64,000 nt of DNA, taken from contig NZ_SJPV01000001.1 of assembly GCF_007860135.1 (NCBI RefSeq), positions 124,001-188,000 on the forward strand, in the 5' to 3' direction. The position numbers and the translations under genes are program-made. The notes under the pieces were generated by a model that made no database searches, was not told the origin of the DNA, and saw nothing but the letters and a program-made list of their open reading frames with translations. The DNA comes from Novipirellula artificiosorum. Its GTDB lineage: Bacteria > Planctomycetota > Planctomycetia > Pirellulales > Pirellulaceae. Positions 37,541-46,166 of the stretch are shown here, in pieces (the first letter of the stretch is position 1; every line of letters starts with the position of its first letter).

Positions 37541-38326
37541 ATGCGAGTTCTTTTCCTTGGCGATCTTGTTGGCAAACCGGGTTACTCGGCGACGCTTCAA
37601 TACGCGCGGGCGCTTCGACACGAGTTGGATTTGGATGCGCTGGTGGTGAACGCGGAGAACGCGGCCGACGGATCCGGCTTGACGAATCGTCAGTTTTCGC
37701 GACTCCTCGATGCGGGGGTCGATGCGATCACGATGGGCGACCACATCTATCGCGAATGGGAACTCGCCAAAACACTTCGCAAGAGTGATCGAATCGTCAA
37801 GCCCGCGAATTTCCCTCCGGATGCGCCCGGACGCTGCTGGACCACGATCACAACGAGTGCGGGGGAAACGCTTGCGATCGTCTCGCTACTCGGGCGAGTC
37901 TTCATGCGGCCTGTCGATTGTCCTTTTCAAGCGATCGATCGAGTGCTGCATGAACTCGACGGCGTGACCAGCCATATCCTTGTCGATCTCCACGCCGAAG
38001 CGACTAGCGACAAACAAGTCATCGGTCGCTACTTAGACGGGCGTGTTTCGGCCGTGTTGGGGACTCACACCCATGTTCCGACGGCTGACGCATGTCTCTT
38101 TCCAGGTGGGACGGCATTTCAGTGTGACGTAGGGATGTGCGGTGCGTATGAGAGTATCATAGGCCGTGACATCGCGAGAGTGACACTCACGACGCGAACG
38201 AATGAACCGTGCCATTTCTATGTCGCAACCCATGACGTCCGCTTGTGCGGCGCGCTTGTCGAAACGGATTCAGCGGGTCGTGCGACATCGATTGAACGAT
38301 TTGAGAAAAAAATACCCACGAGCTAA
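37541..38326 (+). CDS. YmdB-like metallophosphoesterase
   Basis: 261 residues, the length of the YmdB/TIGR00282 family of 2',3'-cyclic nucleotide phosphodiesterases. Conserved blocks are LGDLVGKPG, VNAENAADG, ITMGDHIYRE, DLHAEATSDKQ and GTHTHVPTAD. In the third, the metal-ligand Asn of the canonical GNH motif is Asp67 here. ATG 37541 has GGAG 10 bp upstream. The enzymes regulate biofilm and motility in Bacillus; role here unknown. The next gene starts 3 bp after the stop, so they form one unit. Confidence 0.9.
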   Translation: MRVLFLGDLVGKPGYSATLQYARALRHELDLDALVVNAENAADGSGLTNRQFSRLLDAGVDAITMGDHIYREWELAKTLRKSDRIVKPANFPPDAPGRCWTTITTSAGETLAIVSLLGRVFMRPVDCPFQAIDRVLHELDGVTSHILVDLHAEATSDKQVIGRYLDGRVSAVLGTHTHVPTADACLFPGGTAFQCDVGMCGAYESIIGRDIARVTLTTRTNEPCHFYVATHDVRLCGALVETDSAGRATSIERFEKKIPTS

Positions 38327-38329
38327 ACC

Positions 38330-39244
38330 ATGAAACGTCGCCTCTTTCTTCAAAGTCTACTGGCTGCCGGATCGGTCGGCTGCCTCGCCTCTCCCTTGCT
38401 GGGCCGGGCTCCCATTCTGCGACAAGGGCCGTCGCGATTCCAAATCGGATTAGCGGCTTACTCGCTACGCGACTACTTTTCCTTCATGAAAGGTAAACCG
38501 CGAAAGGCGCGCGAGGATGGCCCTGCGATCGATATGCAGGGGTTCCTCGATTACTGTGTCCGCGAGGGCTTCGATACTGCCGAATTGACCAGTTACTTTT
38601 TTGAACCGACTCCCTCCAAGGACTATTTTTTGGAGCTGAAACGTAAAGCGTATGAGCAGGGCTTGATCATCTCGGGGACTGCAATTGGCAACAACTTTAC
38701 GATCGGCAAGGGACCAAAGTTGGATGCAGAAATCGAGCAGGCAAAGTACTGGATCGACAACGCCGCAACCCTTGGGGCACCGCATATTCGCTTCTTTGCG
38801 GGAACGCGGCAGCAACTTGACGAACAACCCGAGCGGATGGCTGAGGCGATCGACGCGATTGAAACGTGTGCTCAATACGCAGCAACCCAAGGCATTTTTC
38901 TGGGGGTGGAAAATCACGGCAAGCTGACAGCCGAACAATGCTTGACGATCATGCGGCAAGTGCAAAGCCCTTGGGTGGGGATGAACCTCGACACCGGCAA
39001 CTTCAGCTCCGACGATCCCTACGCCGACCTCGAAGCATGTGTCCCCTATGCGGTCAACGTGCAAGTAAAAGCCAGCATGCACTCCGCGAGTGGGAAAAAA
39101 ACGCCGGCAGATTTCGATCGGATCGGCAACATCCTTCGTGACGCTGGCTACCAAGGTTTCGTCATTTTGGAATACGAAGATTCGCAACCCTACGAGAACA
39201 TTCCTCGCTTGACCGACGCACTTCGCAAAGCGCTCGGTCAATAA
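38330..39244 (+). CDS. Tat-exported sugar phosphate isomerase/epimerase (xylose isomerase-like TIM barrel)
   Basis: 304 residues. A Tat-type signal (MKRRLFLQSLLAAGSVG) is followed by an AP endonuclease 2/xylose-isomerase-type barrel. Visible parts are QIGLAAYSLRDYF at the first strand, GVENHGKLT with a metal-binding Glu, and GMNLDTGNF with Asp. Enzymes of the family isomerise or epimerise sugars or act on inositol derivatives; no substrate can be named. Its start is 3 bp after the YmdB-like stop. A similar protein with its own Tat signal is encoded on the other strand at 39618-40583. Confidence 0.85.
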   Translation: MKRRLFLQSLLAAGSVGCLASPLLGRAPILRQGPSRFQIGLAAYSLRDYFSFMKGKPRKAREDGPAIDMQGFLDYCVREGFDTAELTSYFFEPTPSKDYFLELKRKAYEQGLIISGTAIGNNFTIGKGPKLDAEIEQAKYWIDNAATLGAPHIRFFAGTRQQLDEQPERMAEAIDAIETCAQYAATQGIFLGVENHGKLTAEQCLTIMRQVQSPWVGMNLDTGNFSSDDPYADLEACVPYAVNVQVKASMHSASGKKTPADFDRIGNILRDAGYQGFVILEYEDSQPYENIPRLTDALRKALGQ

Positions 39245-39431
39245 GGTACGCCATCGCGGTCTTGTGGCGTCTCCGTTTTATTTAGAGCATTTCCATAAAA
39301 CACGTAGGTCCGGTTCCTTCAGGTCATCGCGGGGCAGGCGTGGAGGGCTATTCATCCGTCCAAACCTATTCCCCGTAACCCTTTGTATGCAATCAGCTTA
39401 CACCGATTGAGTAAGAAACAGACTGCGCGAG

Positions 39432-39500
39432 TTGGAGTCGTAGGCTTTAGCCAATTCAGCAAGGATCCAGCACGCAATCGGCTAAAGCCTACCACTCCAA
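39432..39500. repeat. REP/MITE-like inverted-repeat element
   Basis: 21-bp arms, TTGGAGT-C-GTAGGCTTTAGCC (39432-39452) and the near-perfect complement (39480-39500), one mismatch, 27-bp loop. Such short palindromic elements in a non-coding gap are usually dispersed repeats. Only one copy lies in this window. Confidence 0.6.
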
Positions 39501-39535
39501 CGAATCATCCGGGCTCGTGCATTTTGATCTTGAAC

Positions 39536-39565
39536 GATAGGCGCCGTCGCCAGACGGTGCCTATC
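39536..39565 (-). terminator. Hairpin downstream of the minus-strand isomerase gene
   Basis: GATAGGCGCCGTC (39536-39548) and GACGGTGCCTATC (39553-39565) pair over 13 bp with one G-T, loop of 4. It lies about 50 bp past the stop of the isomerase gene at 39618. No U-tract follows, so Rho-type termination or mRNA-end protection is more likely than intrinsic termination. Confidence 0.45.
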
Positions 39566-39617
39566 AATCTGGCGAACGCGGCGACGATTGGAGGCCACAT
39601 CATGGTTCCAAATGCGA

Positions 39618-40583
39618 CTAAGCGAAGGCTTTTCTCAGCATCGCCAAGCTTTTTGGGATTGCGGTTTCGTGCGGTTCGCTTCCCTCGAACTCCAGCGAAA
39701 TGTAGCCTCGATAGTTCACATGACGCAGGATGCTGGCAACTCGGTCGTAGTCGATGTCCAGCGTGTACCAAGTGCCGCCACCATAGTACGTCTTCGCCTG
39801 AACGAAGACGGCCTCGGGGGCAAGTTGTTTGTACTGGTCGTACTGATTCTCTAAGAAGTTGCCCGTATCCATGGTCGCTCGCAACCAAGGCGAATCGACC
39901 TCGCCGATCACCCTTAAAACCCCTTCTGCCGTGCGTCCAAGTCCCCAGTGGTTTTCCAATCCCAACACGACACCACACGTTTCGGCCGTGGGCAAGCATT
40001 TTTCAAACGATTCACGAACCCATCCAAATCCGTCTTCATCGGTGTATCCTTCAAGTCGCGGCTCGATCCCTTTGTTGGCCATCAATTCGTCGAAGTTTCC
40101 CGACGTGCCCCAGCGCCCCGTGTTCACACGGATCGTTGGGATGCCCATTTTGTACGCCATTTCGATACAGCGGATCGTGTGGTCAATGTTTTCTTGACGC
40201 TTGTCCGCGTCGGGTGAAACAAACGATTGATGAGTGGACATGCCGCAAAGGTCCAAACCGAGTCGGAAGGCGCGCTGTTTGATGCGCTGCAGCATCGCAT
40301 CCGATTCATCTTCCATCTGCACGTGTAGTATCTCGACTGCATCGAAGCCCGTGTCAGCTGCCAAATCAATGCACTCAAGAATCGACAACTTGCTATCGCT
40401 GCGGTAACGCCAATACGAGTAGGTCGATACCGCAATGGGATTGGGTGGGGTCGAGCGGGATGGTGAAGCATCCTCGGCGAAAAGAAACTTTGGCAAACAG
40501 GCCACTGCCGCGGCTCCGACCGACCCGATTGCCAATTGACGCCGATTAAGATGCATACCTGCCGTAGAAACGTTCTTGTTCAT
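39618..40583 (-). CDS. Tat-exported sugar phosphate isomerase/epimerase
   Basis: About 321 residues with a Tat-type start (LNRRQLAIGSVGAAAVACL) and a TIM barrel of the same class as its neighbour: AVSTYSYWRYR at the first strand, DAVEILHVQMED, LGLENHWGLG and TMDTGNF. In this protein two acidic metal ligands (Glu and Asp) are visible in these segments. The ATG at 40581-40583 is one of three close in-frame choices (40607, 40583, 40556), none with a strong ribosome site. It follows the FG-GAP gene by 169 bp on the same strand. Confidence 0.82.
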   Translation of the reverse strand: MNKNVSTAGMHLNRRQLAIGSVGAAAVACLPKFLFAEDASPSRSTPPNPIAVSTYSYWRYRSDSKLSILECIDLAADTGFDAVEILHVQMEDESDAMLQRIKQRAFRLGLDLCGMSTHQSFVSPDADKRQENIDHTIRCIEMAYKMGIPTIRVNTGRWGTSGNFDELMANKGIEPRLEGYTDEDGFGWVRESFEKCLPTAETCGVVLGLENHWGLGRTAEGVLRVIGEVDSPWLRATMDTGNFLENQYDQYKQLAPEAVFVQAKTYYGGGTWYTLDIDYDRVASILRHVNYRGYISLEFEGSEPHETAIPKSLAMLRKAFA

Positions 40584-40752
40584 GTCTTGCTCGCGGGAGT
40601 TTGTCATAGACCGATTGGTTGATGCGATCGCTGCCGATCGTCCATCGTCGTTTTGAAGGCCTGATTGTAGCCTGTGCAATCTGCTCACGTTTCGAACTCG
40701 GATCGGCTGGGAACGAATGAAGCGATGTTTTCTTGCAGCACGTACAAGAAAT

Positions 40753-43700
40753 TCAATCCAGTCGCACGATCGAATCCTTTTCGATTAGCAAGTATCGCGC
40801 CCCGGGTTGGACCGCGTTGTGCCGCTGGGTACTGCCATCGGGCCATGTGACCCGAATGTCCACCTTGCCAACGCGATTTCCGAGGCCAAAGTGGACCAAC
40901 GGTTCGGGACGCCCAGCGTACCCGGTGCCAGCGGTCACCATGGCGATTAACGGCGGAATGGAGTCGAGGATCTCAATTCTTGTTCCGATCGCTGAACGCT
41001 CCGCTCGGGTTCCCACGACTTGAAACTGCAAGAATCCAGGATCTGCTTCCGTCCGATTCTCGATCACGGCGACCGGCAACTCCAAATCCGTCGTGACCGC
41101 ATCAAGCCGCCCGTCACGGTTGTAGTCACAGGCGATCACGGTCCGGGTCAACTGCAGTGTTGACCAAAACAATTCGGAGGATGACGGCATATCGGCTTCG
41201 ATGAAATGGTCACCTCGATTGACAAGCAACTGCGGACGCATGCGGAACGCCTGTCCGCTGTGAGTAAAATCATCAATGTGCCCGTTACCAATCATCAGAT
41301 CGACCCAGCCGTTGTTGTCATAATCAATCGCCTGCAACCCGAAACCTACATGGTGGTCGCTGAACCGATCCAAACCGTACAGCGGCGCCGTATCGCGAAA
41401 CACGCCATGCGACTTCTGCTGGTAATAACAAAGCCATTCATCAAACCAATTTGTCACGACCAGATCAGGCATGCCATTGCGGTCAAAGTCAGCAACCGTG
41501 ACTCCCATGCATGCCGTTGTCTTGCCTTGACAACTCGTTGCCAAGCCCGCAGTGGTTGCCACCTGCGAGAGCTGGACCGATTCCGGTGGGCCTTTGACCC
41601 GCCAATACTGGTTTGGCCGAGTGTCATTGGTGATAAAAAATTCGAGGCCCGTTGATCCATCGAAGTCGGTAACGGCTAAACCCAAGCCAGGATTCGCATC
41701 GTCACCGATTTGCGGAACCGATTTACGATCCGACATGCCGGTGGTTTCCGCCGCTTCCCGATTGACTTCCGAGACTTCGCTACCAAGGGGAATCCGTTTT
41801 GCGGTTCCATCGGGGTTGGCTAACCATACGACATCCAAACCGGACCTGAATTTATTGGGGCCGGGATAATTGGCAGCCATGCCGCTCGGCATGACGATGA
41901 GCGGGTCGAAGATACTTGGATCATCCGCATAGTTGACCTCGATCAAATCGACCAAAGTATCCGAATTGACGTCGGCCAAGGCAAGTGACGAGGTGAACGT
42001 ATCCGCGTCAATTCCAATCGACTCGGTACGATCAACAAAGGAACCGTCGCCTTGATTGATAAAGATTCGATTGACGCCGAGATTCCCAACAACAATGTCA
42101 TCAAAACCATCCTGATTCCAATCACCTGCGGTGATACAGATCGAGTATCCCCGATCGTCGACCCCGGCAAAATCCGTCACATCCAGAAAGCGGTTGCCGA
42201 CATGACGAAACAAGGCATTCGGCCGTGTCCCCATGATCTCGGGTGGATCGGCGGACGATTGGCCGAAGTAGAAATCAATCCAACCGTCAAGGTCATAGTC
42301 CAGGACCGCGCCGCCGCCGCCAAGGCTTTCGTGCAATCGCATCAGACGCGACACGCGGTCGGGTAGGTTGTGGTACGCGAACTCGATGCCGACTTGCTCG
42401 GCGACATTGACCAAAACGGGCGTCGCGGGAGGGCCATCGGGCACAAACGCTTGCTTCGCATCGGATCCTGACAGCCTATTCGACAACTCGATCCCCATGT
42501 CTGGATTGGGATAGTCCTGCAATTCCATGCCGGCTAAGACCACTCGGCGACGTTCCTCCTCTGGCAAGCTCGTCATCTCACGACACTGTCGAGTAACCGC
42601 CTCGGAATCACCAAACGCTTCTGGGTGCCGGGGGGCAACGCTACGCAGCCATGCGCACGCCTGTTCCAGTTGCCCGAGTTGCTGCAAGTCAGAAATCAAG
42701 TACTTCGCGGCCCGAATGTCTTCGGGTTGACGAGGCCCCACCGCCACAAAGGCCTCGATCGGCCCCGGCAGCGCAAACCGGCGTTCGTCGATCTTGCGAG
42801 CCAACTCGGTTTCACCTTTGCGAAGCAGTGCCCCGATCAGTCGTTGGTGTGACAATTCGAAAGTCGGTTCAACCCACAGTGCTTGAGCATAGGCGGCGAT
42901 GGCATGATCGTCCTTTTGTTGTGACGCCCAATCATCACCGATCGCGATCCAATACCCGGGATACCGCTTGATTCCCTCCGTCCCTAGGCTGACCGTTTGA
43001 TGCATCAAATCGTATTGCTGAAGATCGGTTTGGGTCATCGCCAACAGCGACAATGCCTCGTTCGATGGATCGGTATCAACAATCCGCTCCAGCAGTTGCA
43101 TTGCGATGCGAAACCGTTTTTCGTGAATCAAGTCCCACGCATCACCCAGGGTCGACGGCTGCGAGGCTTCAACGGCTTCCTCGGAATCGGCAGGTTGCTC
43201 GGACGCTTTGCGTTGCTCCTCGACAATTTGCTCGCGAGATTTGGGCCAACGCGTTACGTTTAGCAATCGGCGTAAATGATCTTCGTTGGCCACTCCCCGC
43301 CGGACCATTTCCGCAAGTTCCCAGCCAGCTTCGACACGCTTGCCCGACGCATAAAGATCATCCACCAGAAACTCGCGGACCGAATCGAGGGAATCATCGA
43401 GCTGCAAGATTTCACGCCAAACCTCGATCGATTCATTGAGTTGGCCAATTTGCCGCAAATAGTCGGCCCTTTGCCCCAGCGCTGCCAATCCAAACATCCG
43501 GTCGTCTGAGGGAATCGCAGCCAAGAGATCGATGGCTTCATTTAGCCGATCCGATTCGCCATTGAGCCGAGCCATCAGAAACAAGGCTCGGACGTGGCCA
43601 GGGTCTTGAAGCAACAATTCTTTCAACGCAAACTCGGCCGCAGCTTCGTTTTCATCGACGATGGCCTGTTCCGCTTCGCCTAACAATTGCTTGACCGAAG

Positions 43701-43929
43701 CGCGAGATCCATCGGCGGATCGAATCATCGATCGTGACGTCGCCACCTCAACGGGGCGAGGTGGAAGCGGGGGCGCTGCGGGTTCGCAGCCAGCAAAGAG
43801 CACCACCGCAAACAGCGACACTCTCGAAACCACCAGCACGCCAGCCGCCACGCAACTCGACCCCTGCGGGCGAGCAGAATCCAAGAACGATTTCCGACCG
43901 ATCCGAAGCAGGGGCGGCAGACCTAACAT
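40753..43929 (-). CDS. FG-GAP/VCBS repeat and ASPIC/UnbV protein with TPRs, probable lipoprotein
   Basis: 1058 residues. An uncleaved-looking basic start precedes a lipobox-type LFAVVLFAGC, after which TPR-like repeats run to about residue 480. The C-terminal part has about seven FG-GAP/VCBS-type Ca-binding loops (LDYDLDGWIDFYFG, GDWNQDGFDDIVVG, ADFDRNGMPDLVV, IDYDNNGWVDLMIG, CDYNRDGRLDAVT). The end is an ASPIC/UnbV domain (GTRIEILDS, VTAGTGYAGR, VHFGLG, VTWPDGS). It is probably surface-exposed or periplasmic; the role is unknown. The upstream aldolase gene ends 7 bp before its start, so they are co-transcribed. Confidence 0.88.
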   Translation of the reverse strand: MLGLPPLLRIGRKSFLDSARPQGSSCVAAGVLVVSRVSLFAVVLFAGCEPAAPPLPPRPVEVATSRSMIRSADGSRASVKQLLGEAEQAIVDENEAAAEFALKELLLQDPGHVRALFLMARLNGESDRLNEAIDLLAAIPSDDRMFGLAALGQRADYLRQIGQLNESIEVWREILQLDDSLDSVREFLVDDLYASGKRVEAGWELAEMVRRGVANEDHLRRLLNVTRWPKSREQIVEEQRKASEQPADSEEAVEASQPSTLGDAWDLIHEKRFRIAMQLLERIVDTDPSNEALSLLAMTQTDLQQYDLMHQTVSLGTEGIKRYPGYWIAIGDDWASQQKDDHAIAAYAQALWVEPTFELSHQRLIGALLRKGETELARKIDERRFALPGPIEAFVAVGPRQPEDIRAAKYLISDLQQLGQLEQACAWLRSVAPRHPEAFGDSEAVTRQCREMTSLPEEERRRVVLAGMELQDYPNPDMGIELSNRLSGSDAKQAFVPDGPPATPVLVNVAEQVGIEFAYHNLPDRVSRLMRLHESLGGGGAVLDYDLDGWIDFYFGQSSADPPEIMGTRPNALFRHVGNRFLDVTDFAGVDDRGYSICITAGDWNQDGFDDIVVGNLGVNRIFINQGDGSFVDRTESIGIDADTFTSSLALADVNSDTLVDLIEVNYADDPSIFDPLIVMPSGMAANYPGPNKFRSGLDVVWLANPDGTAKRIPLGSEVSEVNREAAETTGMSDRKSVPQIGDDANPGLGLAVTDFDGSTGLEFFITNDTRPNQYWRVKGPPESVQLSQVATTAGLATSCQGKTTACMGVTVADFDRNGMPDLVVTNWFDEWLCYYQQKSHGVFRDTAPLYGLDRFSDHHVGFGLQAIDYDNNGWVDLMIGNGHIDDFTHSGQAFRMRPQLLVNRGDHFIEADMPSSSELFWSTLQLTRTVIACDYNRDGRLDAVTTDLELPVAVIENRTEADPGFLQFQVVGTRAERSAIGTRIEILDSIPPLIAMVTAGTGYAGRPEPLVHFGLGNRVGKVDIRVTWPDGSTQRHNAVQPGARYLLIEKDSIVRLD

Positions 43930-43936
43930 CTACTTC

Positions 43937-44920
43937 TCAAATTTCCGACTTGAGCTCATCATAGAACTTGACGAAGTCATCCTTTGTCTCTGACTTGCGA
44001 TACTTGATCGCGTGCTGAGGATGCAGGTTCAATTGTCCCGTAATGTTGAAGGGAATCAACGGCCCCCATTCTACCGTGTCACGCAGCGGGATGATGTGGT
44101 CTTGCAGCAACTTGATCACGGGCCGCAGCGAGAATTTTGGGTTTCGGAGGAAACCGAGCAATATTTCCATTGGGCAATTGCCGGCACCGCGACCGAGTCC
44201 CAACATGGTCGCATCGACTCGATTCGATCCCAGAATGATCGCTTCGATCGTGTTGGCAAACGCCAACTGCATGTTGTTGTGAGCGTGAATCCCGATCTCT
44301 TTCCCGGTACCTTCCATCGCGGCAGCGTATTTCTTGTAAAGTCGGTCGATCTGTTCTCGGTACAAATGCCCAAAACTGTCGACAATCACCATCGTACCTG
44401 CGGGCGTGGGAGCAATGCTCTCGAGAACCGTGTCGATTTCGGTTTCGGTGATGTTCGAAACCGCCATCAGGTTGGCCATCGTTTCGTAGCCCAGATCATG
44501 GAAATGGTTGATCATTTCGACCGCCTCGGATACCTGGTGGGCATAGAAGGCCACGCGAATCAGGTCCAGCACGCTTTCACTGCGTGGCACGACTTGAACC
44601 TTCCAGTCGCTTTTTTCGGCATCGGCCATGGCCGCCAATTTCAGCCCGGTCTTTTCCGCATCGTGGCCACCCACGACTCGATTCAAATCGTCTTCGTCGC
44701 AATGACGCCAAGCACCAAATTCCGATTTGGGGAACAACCGCGGCGAGTTCTTGTATCCAATCTCCATGTAGTCGATGCCGGCTTGGATGCAAGTATCGTA
44801 GACCGCTCGGACGACTTCATCGGTAAATTGGTGGTTATTGATCAACCCCCCATCCCGGATCGTGCAATCCAAGACTTTCAATTCGGGGCGATAAGTAATC
44901 CACGGTGCTTTCTCGGACAT
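43937..44920 (-). CDS. HMGL-like aldolase (DRE-TIM metallolyase superfamily)
   Basis: 327 residues. A DRE-TIM barrel with the metal-binding LDCTIRDGGLINN near the N terminus (D-x-x-x-R-D-G), VDSFGH and the metal ligands in GIHAHNNMQLA. The closest named functions are 4-hydroxy-2-oxovalerate aldolase and HMG-CoA lyase-like enzymes, but this short member cannot be assigned to one. The reaction would be a retro-aldol or Claisen-type cleavage/condensation in the cytosol. It precedes the FG-GAP lipoprotein gene by 7 bp. Confidence 0.82.
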   Translation of the reverse strand: MSEKAPWITYRPELKVLDCTIRDGGLINNHQFTDEVVRAVYDTCIQAGIDYMEIGYKNSPRLFPKSEFGAWRHCDEDDLNRVVGGHDAEKTGLKLAAMADAEKSDWKVQVVPRSESVLDLIRVAFYAHQVSEAVEMINHFHDLGYETMANLMAVSNITETEIDTVLESIAPTPAGTMVIVDSFGHLYREQIDRLYKKYAAAMEGTGKEIGIHAHNNMQLAFANTIEAIILGSNRVDATMLGLGRGAGNCPMEILLGFLRNPKFSLRPVIKLLQDHIIPLRDTVEWGPLIPFNITGQLNLHPQHAIKYRKSETKDDFVKFYDELKSEI

Positions 44921-45025
44921 CTAGTTCCCTTTTCGTAACCACAGCCTAGGAGGAATTTCTCAAGCAGTCATTGTGATCAGGATCAGGAAGGAACTCAAGG
45001 CGGGACGGACCGAAGGCAGGCGGGA

Positions 45026-45838
45026 TCAGAAATCGGTATTGGCCGAGGGGTACTCCATCGGCTTAATCCAGATGTTCCGGTACAGCACTTCGTGGCCTTC
45101 GCACTGCAATTTGATACCGCCCGGCGTGTCGGTGATCCCCTTTCCTTGATCATCATTGTCGCCATTGATTCCCGAATTCGGACCTCCCCATACTCGAGTG
45201 ATCGGTTGGTTTTCATGAACCTTGTTGCCGTTGAAGTACATCGTCACAAGCGCCTTGTGAGTTCGCTCCCCGTCGTTGAATCGAGCTGCACGGAAAACAA
45301 TGTCGTACGCGTTCCATTTGCCAATGCCGTTGTAGGCTTCGTAAGGAGACTCCGTTTCGTTGATCACCGCAGCCATGCCATGCTTGGTCTTGTCACCGTC
45401 AAGCACCTGGATTTCGTAACGGTTTTGCAGGTACACGCCGCTGTTACCACCTGGTTTGGTGATCAGAAATTCCACATGCAAGCGAAAGTCGCGGAACAAT
45501 TTCTTTGTCACCACGTCCGCCGTTCCATACAATCCGCCAGCCGCAACCGGATCGTCGGTCATCAAGACGGTCCCCTCGCCAACCGGGTCCTTTACGATCT
45601 TCCATTTGATCGGAAGCGACGATGCAAACCTGGGGCCCTGCCAATAGGTCCATTTTTCATCCAGCATCGCACGTGAACCGTCAAACAGAACCTCCCCGCC
45701 GTCGATCGGTTCGGCCCCAACACCCATGTGCTTGGACGCATTCGTTTGCGTCGCTTCGGCAGGTGACGCTGCCGGAGCGATTGCAGCGGACGAGTTCATG
45801 ACAACAAAGACAAGAGCAAGACGTAGAGGCCGCAACAT
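45026..45838 (-). CDS. DUF1080 exported protein (3-keto-disaccharide hydrolase type)
   Basis: 270 residues. An N-terminal signal (LRPLRLALVFVVMN) is followed by a concanavalin-like DUF1080 domain with DVVTKKLFRDFRLHVEF, NSGVYLQNRYEIQVLD, GIGKWNAYDIVFRAARF and GPIKLQ-type end (here GGIKLQCEGHEVLYRNIWIKP). Such proteins hydrolyse or bind 3-keto-glucosides or similar sugars and are abundant in planctomycetes. The ATG at 45836-45838 has GAAGG 7-10 bp before; the upstream frame is not credible. It is divergent from flgK. Confidence 0.88.
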   Translation of the reverse strand: MLRPLRLALVFVVMNSSAAIAPAASPAEATQTNASKHMGVGAEPIDGGEVLFDGSRAMLDEKWTYWQGPRFASSLPIKWKIVKDPVGEGTVLMTDDPVAAGGLYGTADVVTKKLFRDFRLHVEFLITKPGGNSGVYLQNRYEIQVLDGDKTKHGMAAVINETESPYEAYNGIGKWNAYDIVFRAARFNDGERTHKALVTMYFNGNKVHENQPITRVWGGPNSGINGDNDDQGKGITDTPGGIKLQCEGHEVLYRNIWIKPMEYPSANTDF

Positions 45839-46166
45839 GATGGGGTAACCTTCGAGGACGTGTAGACAAACAGGGCCCCCCTTTGCAGGGGAATGCCCCA
45901 TGGCAGCGGGTGGCCCCAACTTGATGTGATCTTCCAAAGCGATGAGATGAACGGTCTCCGTTCCAACACCGCCCTCTGAGTCTAGTGAAAATCGCAGCTC
46001 ACTGCAAAGTTTGGGGTGTCGAAATCGATCACGGAGCAACGAGGATGCGAGCCGGCAGATCCTGACGTCCTCGAAATCGCTCGTTCCTGCGTGTTTCCTC
46101 CCGTTTGTTCCAATTAGGTAAACCTCGCGGGCTCGGCATGCCGATGCCTAGAAGGAGACACTCTTC
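45839..46166. other. Divergent intergenic region DUF1080/flgK, nothing assigned
   Basis: 328 bp. It must carry the flgK promoter, but no sigma-28 or sigma-54 consensus is convincing by eye. AGAAGGAGA at 46150-46158 is the flgK ribosome site. Confidence 0.35.
46150..46158 (+). promoter_or_regulatory. Strong ribosome binding site deciding the GTG start of flgK
   Basis: AGAAGGAGA ends 8 bp before GTG 46167. The nearest ATG (46185) would be too far away for it. This favours translation from GTG, adding MRWGFG to the N terminus. Confidence 0.6.

Larger units (their letters stand above)
39245..39617. other. Convergent intergenic region with two palindromic structures
   Basis: 373 bp between the two isomerase genes. 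It holds the inverted repeat at 39432-39500 and a hairpin at 39536-39565. No ORF is supported; the rest shows nothing. Confidence 0.5.

Noticed and set aside
39383..40282. Plus-strand open frame opposite the sugar isomerase gene
   Set aside because: Arg/Ser/Pro-rich antisense of a conserved gene, and it runs through the inverted-repeat region.
44012..44938. Plus-strand open frame opposite the HMGL-like aldolase
   Set aside because: Antisense of a conserved enzyme; no start signal or motif.
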